Of a DNA stretch of 16,894 nucleotides, positions 13,655 to 16,894 are shown piece by piece. The notes beneath the pieces are model-generated. The model saw only the letters and a program-made list of their open reading frames with translations, did not search any database and was not told the origin of the DNA. The position numbers and the translations under genes were made by a program. Every line of letters starts with the position of its first letter. Within the stretch, counting starts at the first letter, position 1. Source of the stretch: Halieaceae bacterium (GTDB lineage: Bacteria > Pseudomonadota > Gammaproteobacteria > Pseudomonadales > Halieaceae). The DNA is taken from positions 1 to 16,894 of the forward strand of contig QOPK01000029.1 of assembly GCA_003331685.1 (NCBI GenBank). The letters are read 5' to 3'.

Positions 13655-14932
13655 CTAACCAAAGATCGATCGCAAAATGTAAAAAAAGACAATAGCCAGG
13701 CCAGCGCCAGCGGGTAACGTCACCACCCAAGACGACACAATCGCCCAAATAGTAGGCAGATGGAGTGCCTCTACACCGCGCGCCAGACCGACGCCCAGCA
13801 CCGCCCCCACCAGCGTGTGAGTGGTTGAGATCGGCAAGCCGGTGGCAGACGCCAACACCACTGTCGACGCAGCCGCCAACTCTGCAGCGAAACCGCGACT
13901 GGGGGTCAATTCTGTAATCTTGCGGCCGATGGTTTGAATCACGCGCCAGCCGTAGGTAGACAAGCCGAACACAATGCCGACGGCACCCACGACCAATACC
14001 CACCAGGGCATCACGCTGGTCACTCCGATGACGCCGCCCGATTGAACGGTACTCACCACTGCCGCCAATGGCCCAACCGCGTTAGCCACATCGTTGGAAC
14101 CGTGTGCAAACGCCATCGCACAGGCAGTGAAAATCATCAAAATGCCGAACACTCGCTCGACGTTCTCGATGGAATTTTCATCTTGTCCACTGGGTCGAAT
14201 GCGGCTTAGCAACAGGCCGCCAATCATTGCAACCAGCACACCGATGCCAGCTGAGAGCACCAGCGCATTAGCAAAGTTCGAACCAAAGCCTAGGTCAGCA
14301 TCGAGGCCGACATGCTTCAGCCCCTTGGTGAGGGTGACCATGGAGATCATGAAGCCCACCAACCACATGTAGACGGGTACATAGCGTCGCGCCCGAGCAA
14401 AGGGGTCTTCCTGATCCAGAATGAGTGAGCGCACAGAAACAAACAATGCATAGGCGATACTGCCTGCCAGCAGTGGCGACACCACCCAGCTGGCGGCAAT
14501 CGTGCCGACCTGACCCCAATCGACTGCGTCGACAGATATCCCCACAGCCGCAAACCCCACAATCGCACCCACGATCGAGTGGGTGGTAGACACCGGCCAC
14601 CCGTTCAGACTCGCGATATATAACCAGGTCCCCGCGGCCAACAGGGCGGATAGCATGCCGTAGACCAAAAGTTCTGGTGTGTCGCTCATCAGCGCAGGAT
14701 CGACAATTCCTTTACGAATCGTAGACGTGACCTCGCCCCCGGCGAGGTAGGCGCCGGTAAATTCAAAGATGGCCGCGACCAAAATCGCCTGCTTCAGAGT
14801 CAGTGCTCGAGCGCCCACGGAGGTACCCATAGCATTGGCCACGTCGTTGGCACCGATGCCCCAGGCCATGAATAGGCCAAAGATACAGGCCAGCACTAAT
14901 AGGATTGTCCCGTAGGACCCAATCACATCCAT
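13655..14932 (-). CDS. pit: PiT-family inorganic phosphate transporter
   Basis: This 425-residue inner-membrane protein has the duplicated PiT signature. GANDVANA at 27-34 and HGSNDVANAVGP at 277-288 are the paired substrate motifs, and PVSTTHS (113-119) and PISTTHT (367-373) are the repeated helix-end motifs. About ten hydrophobic segments are visible, with a soluble central loop near 245-260. It imports phosphate with H+ or Na+ as the coupling ion. The open frame extends to 15124, but the ATG at 14932 is the right start: GGAG lies eight bases before it, the family motif starts at the usual distance, and a promoter with a PhoB box lies between. Expression should rise when phosphate is scarce, unusual for low-affinity PitA but known for some PiT genes. 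Confidence 0.92.
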   Translation of the reverse strand: MDVIGSYGTILLVLACIFGLFMAWGIGANDVANAMGTSVGARALTLKQAILVAAIFEFTGAYLAGGEVTSTIRKGIVDPALMSDTPELLVYGMLSALLAAGTWLYIASLNGWPVSTTHSIVGAIVGFAAVGISVDAVDWGQVGTIAASWVVSPLLAGSIAYALFVSVRSLILDQEDPFARARRYVPVYMWLVGFMISMVTLTKGLKHVGLDADLGFGSNFANALVLSAGIGVLVAMIGGLLLSRIRPSGQDENSIENVERVFGILMIFTACAMAFAHGSNDVANAVGPLAAVVSTVQSGGVIGVTSVMPWWVLVVGAVGIVFGLSTYGWRVIQTIGRKITELTPSRGFAAELAAASTVVLASATGLPISTTHTLVGAVLGVGLARGVEALHLPTIWAIVSSWVVTLPAGAGLAIVFFYILRSIFG

Positions 14933-14940
14933 CAGGCTTT

Positions 14941-14944
14941 CTCC
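14941..14944 (-). promoter_or_regulatory. Ribosome binding site deciding the PiT start
   Basis: On the minus strand this reads GGAG, eight bases before the ATG at 14930-14932. It supports that start over the longer frame beginning at 15124, which would overlap the divergent serine hydrolase gene. Confidence 0.65.
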
Positions 14945-14968
14945 AGAAAATACACTGCTAAACGCGTT

Positions 14969-15003
14969 ACTATATGCCACCCAACATGACAGTGTTATGA
15001 AAG
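14969..15003 (-). promoter_or_regulatory. PhoB box and -10 element upstream of the PiT gene
   Basis: Read on the minus strand, CTTTCAT-AACA-CTGTCAT (15003 down to 14986) matches the 7-4-7 Pho box CTGTCAT-N4-CTGTCAT at 13 of 14 half-site positions. A -10 element TATAGT (14974 down to 14969) follows after 11 bases, the spacing used when the second half-site replaces the -35 hexamer. Transcription would begin near 14962, leaving a leader of about 30 bases before the PiT start codon. Regulation by PhoB under phosphate limitation is inferred from this match. Confidence 0.72.
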
Positions 15004-15111
15004 CTGGCCAGTCTTGCGTGGGCCGAAAGCCGCTTCTTGCTACGTTGACTGGACGTACCATTACTTCTACTCCAGCCTTCGCGGCCACACACCACCAAGC
15101 GGGCAACCGTG

Positions 15112-16494
15112 ATGAAACGCGCAAAAATTTGGATTACCGGAATCGCCTTGATGATCGGTGTGGCCATGGCTACACGCCTTGCCCTGCAGGCAGGCGCGAT
15201 TGGCGCGGGCTATGCCGCCAAGCAAATTTGCTCTGGGGTGTTTGTTGCGCGACTCCCGGAGCAGTTTGTTGTGGAGACGGACGTGCTGCCGCGCCTCGCC
15301 ACCGTCGGACCGCTTACGCAATTACTCGACTATGCCCTCGATAGTACCGAACAAAGTGTTGTGGCAAGCCTGCTGGGCCAAACGGCAACAGCACAGCATC
15401 AACCCCGCTACGGCTGCGCGCTGGGTGAGGCAGATGAGGCACCGCTTTTCCCTCGCTCAGATGGCGCCCTAAAAAACCTCAATGAACTCAGTGCAGCTGC
15501 AGCGACAGCCGCTCCACCCGCTCGGAACTCACAAGGCCGGGAGAGTGCAGCACTTCAAAATACGTTAGATGAAGCCTTTACCGAACCTTCGGGCGGCGGA
15601 CGTAACACCCTCGCAGTGATCGTCATGCACCGTGGCGAGATAGTGGCAGAACGCTACTCAGGTCCCGTTACCGCTGAGACGCCCATGCAGGGCTGGTCAA
15701 TGAATAAGAGCCTGATAGCGACCTTTGTCGGGCGGCAGATTGATCAGGGTCATTTGCGGTTGGACGACTCAGTCGTGACCGCACTTCAGGCCGCAGGTGC
15801 TGGAGGCGCAACGGTTGCAAAAGCAGACCCCGATCTAACGCTCAAGCACCTACTATCGATGACCACGGGCTTTGATTTCTCTGAGCGTTACTTCCCAGGT
15901 GATGATGTCACCGACATGCTCTACCGGCAGCCGGGCATGTGGCGATCAGCACCGGATACCGGCCACGCTCTACCCCCGGGTGAGCAGTGGGCTTACTCCA
16001 GTGGCGACATCAACACCGCTTCCCTCATATGGCAGCAGTCGCTAAAGGGCGAGCCCTACCCTGACTGGATAGAAGCCCACTTCAGCCAACCTCTATCGCT
16101 AGACGAGATCGTGTTGGAACCCGACGCCAGCGGCGTGCAAGTCGGCTCCAGCTACGCCTATCTCACCGCGCGCGACTGGGCGCGGATGGGTCAGCTATGG
16201 CTCGATGCCTGGCATGGCCGAAGTGAGGTGATTAGCCAAGCTTGGCAGCGACGCGCGGTCACGCCCGGCACTGCTAAGGGCGGCGAGATCTATGGCCTCG
16301 GGTTTTGGCTCAATACGGATCACCGGGCATTTCCCAGCGCGCCGGAGAACACTTTTCACGCCGGCGGCAATTCAGGTCAGTTCGTTGTGGTGATTCCGGA
16401 TAAAGAACTGGTCATCGTGCGGCTCGGCTTAACGCTGAATGAATCGCGAACCGACATGAATGCGTTGCTGGATGATGTGCTCGCGACCCTGTGA
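15112..16494 (+). CDS. Beta-lactamase/NylB-fold serine hydrolase with N-terminal membrane segment
   Basis: This 460-residue protein belongs to the class C beta-lactamase / 6-aminohexanoate-oligomer hydrolase (NylB-like) family. The catalytic S-x-x-K is S196-M-N-K199 in GWSMNKSLI, the tyrosine motif is Y295 in WAYSSGD, and the third motif is HAGGNSGQF near 416-424, in the place of KTG. The N-terminus has a hydrophobic stretch (about 6-35) that is a signal peptide or membrane anchor, so it acts in the periplasm. About 150 residues precede the catalytic domain and carry a few cysteines (C40, C102) without a motif I recognise. NylB relatives cleave esters or amides; the substrate here is unknown. 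A GTG at 15109 sits one codon before the ATG used here. It is divergent from the PiT gene and has no clear promoter or ribosome binding site. Confidence 0.85.
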   Translation: MKRAKIWITGIALMIGVAMATRLALQAGAIGAGYAAKQICSGVFVARLPEQFVVETDVLPRLATVGPLTQLLDYALDSTEQSVVASLLGQTATAQHQPRYGCALGEADEAPLFPRSDGALKNLNELSAAAATAAPPARNSQGRESAALQNTLDEAFTEPSGGGRNTLAVIVMHRGEIVAERYSGPVTAETPMQGWSMNKSLIATFVGRQIDQGHLRLDDSVVTALQAAGAGGATVAKADPDLTLKHLLSMTTGFDFSERYFPGDDVTDMLYRQPGMWRSAPDTGHALPPGEQWAYSSGDINTASLIWQQSLKGEPYPDWIEAHFSQPLSLDEIVLEPDASGVQVGSSYAYLTARDWARMGQLWLDAWHGRSEVISQAWQRRAVTPGTAKGGEIYGLGFWLNTDHRAFPSAPENTFHAGGNSGQFVVVIPDKELVIVRLGLTLNESRTDMNALLDDVLATL

Positions 16495-16549
16495 CTGGCT
16501 GCGTTGGCGTTGGCCGCACTGTGGTCGCGAGAGATAACCAGCTGAGAGA

Positions 16550-16614
16550 GGGCTCAACCGGCTGCAACCGGCAGAGCCCACGGCTCAACGTGTGTGACCG
16601 AGCCGCGATGCGGC
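16550..16614. terminator. Two hairpins between convergent genes
   Basis: Between the serine hydrolase and DUF1214 genes, GGGCTC (16550-16555) pairs with GAGCCC (16574-16579), with CCGG/CCGG pairing inside. Further on, GCCGC (16602-16606) pairs with GCGGC (16610-16614) around GAT. Neither is followed by a T-run in either direction, so termination is possible but weakly supported. Confidence 0.35.
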
Positions 16615-16624
16615 ACCCTCTTCC

Positions 16625-16894
16625 TTAATCGACCTTCTGCATGAGCGGCATCAGACGGTACTCATCAAACTTTACCCGGTCAGACGGGATGTAGTGCCGC
16701 ACAGTGAAGTTGAAGACCCCAGTCTCGTTGCTGATCGGTAAATTGTTCACAGCATCAGCCCCGCAACCCATGCTCACGGTGTAGGTACCATCCTCGTTGG
16801 CAGCGGCAATGTCAGAGCTCATATGGGCGACGTCATCAAACATAAAGCCATTTTCGTCATAAACGGTGAAAGACCAAAAAGCACCGTTATCGGG
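16625..16894 (-). CDS. DUF1214-domain protein, C-terminal part (runs off the window)
   Basis: Only the last 89 codons are present; the frame is open to the window edge and the start lies beyond it. The visible part starts PDNGAFWSFTVYDENGFMFD and continues through VSMGCGADAVNNLPIS and FNFTVRHYIPSDRVKF to LMPLMQKVD. This is the typical C-terminus of a DUF1214 domain, often joined to DUF1254 in secreted or periplasmic proteins of unknown function. The aromatic FWSFTVYD strand and the RHYIP strand are the family's recognisable points. It is convergent with the serine hydrolase gene. No function can be assigned. Confidence 0.75.
   Translation of the reverse strand, partial: PDNGAFWSFTVYDENGFMFDDVAHMSSDIAAANEDGTYTVSMGCGADAVNNLPISNETGVFNFTVRHYIPSDRVKFDEYRLMPLMQKVD

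Noticed and set aside
13500..14003. 167-residue minus-strand frame spanning the PiT/DUF47 junction
   Set aside because: It is in another frame on the same strand as two clear genes and has low-complexity composition without family features.
14933..15124. Upstream extension of the PiT frame adding 64 residues
   Set aside because: It would overlap the divergent serine hydrolase gene and run through the Pho box and -10 element. The ATG at 14932 has a good ribosome binding site and gives the normal family N-terminus.
1..16894. CRISPR array, insertion sequence, prophage or tRNA gene
   Set aside because: No regularly spaced repeats, transposase or integrase frames, terminal inverted repeats or cloverleaf-like segments were found by eye.

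Overview
The window reads as a gene-dense chromosomal segment of a moderately GC-rich, aerobic Gram-negative bacterium. The gene set (PhyH dioxygenase, ACSF3/MatB-like CoA ligase, carboxymuconolactone decarboxylase-family protein, SOUL haem protein, cytochrome P450, NylB-like serine hydrolase, DUF1214 protein, standalone EAL protein) resembles marine gammaproteobacteria of the OM60/NOR5 (Halieaceae) type. That placement is inferred from gene content and protein character only; no rRNA or marker gene is present. I see no mobile element, CRISPR array, tRNA, rRNA or phage gene.

Layout. (1) Bases 3-5827 hold five minus-strand genes, read from high to low coordinate: an epoxide-hydrolase-type alpha/beta hydrolase, a 3-hydroxyisobutyrate-dehydrogenase-type oxidoreductase, an exported metallo-beta-lactamase-fold hydrolase, a phytanoyl-CoA-dioxygenase-family oxygenase and an ACSF3/MatB-like acyl-CoA (probably malonyl- or methylmalonyl-CoA) synthetase. 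They look like a catabolic cluster of unknown substrate. (2) Bases 5828-7207 hold a divergent ArsC-family reductase and, on the minus strand, a small secreted four-cysteine protein behind a carboxymuconolactone decarboxylase-family protein. (3) Bases 7208-12870 are on the plus strand: a YdjM-like membrane protein, a standalone EAL phosphodiesterase, cysteine synthase, then an exported SOUL haem-binding protein followed closely by a cytochrome P450. (4) Bases 12932-15003 form a phosphate-uptake unit on the minus strand: a PiT transporter followed by its DUF47/PhoU-like partner, preceded by a near-consensus PhoB box with a correctly spaced -10 element. (5) A divergent secreted or membrane-anchored serine hydrolase follows, and the window ends inside the C-terminus of a DUF1214-domain protein on the minus strand.

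The clearest non-coding signals are the Pho box upstream of the PiT gene and a long interrupted inverted repeat between the alpha/beta hydrolase and arsC genes. Several smaller hairpins sit at gene ends. No obviously new defence or mobile system is visible; the most interesting uncharacterised unit is the five-gene minus-strand cluster.
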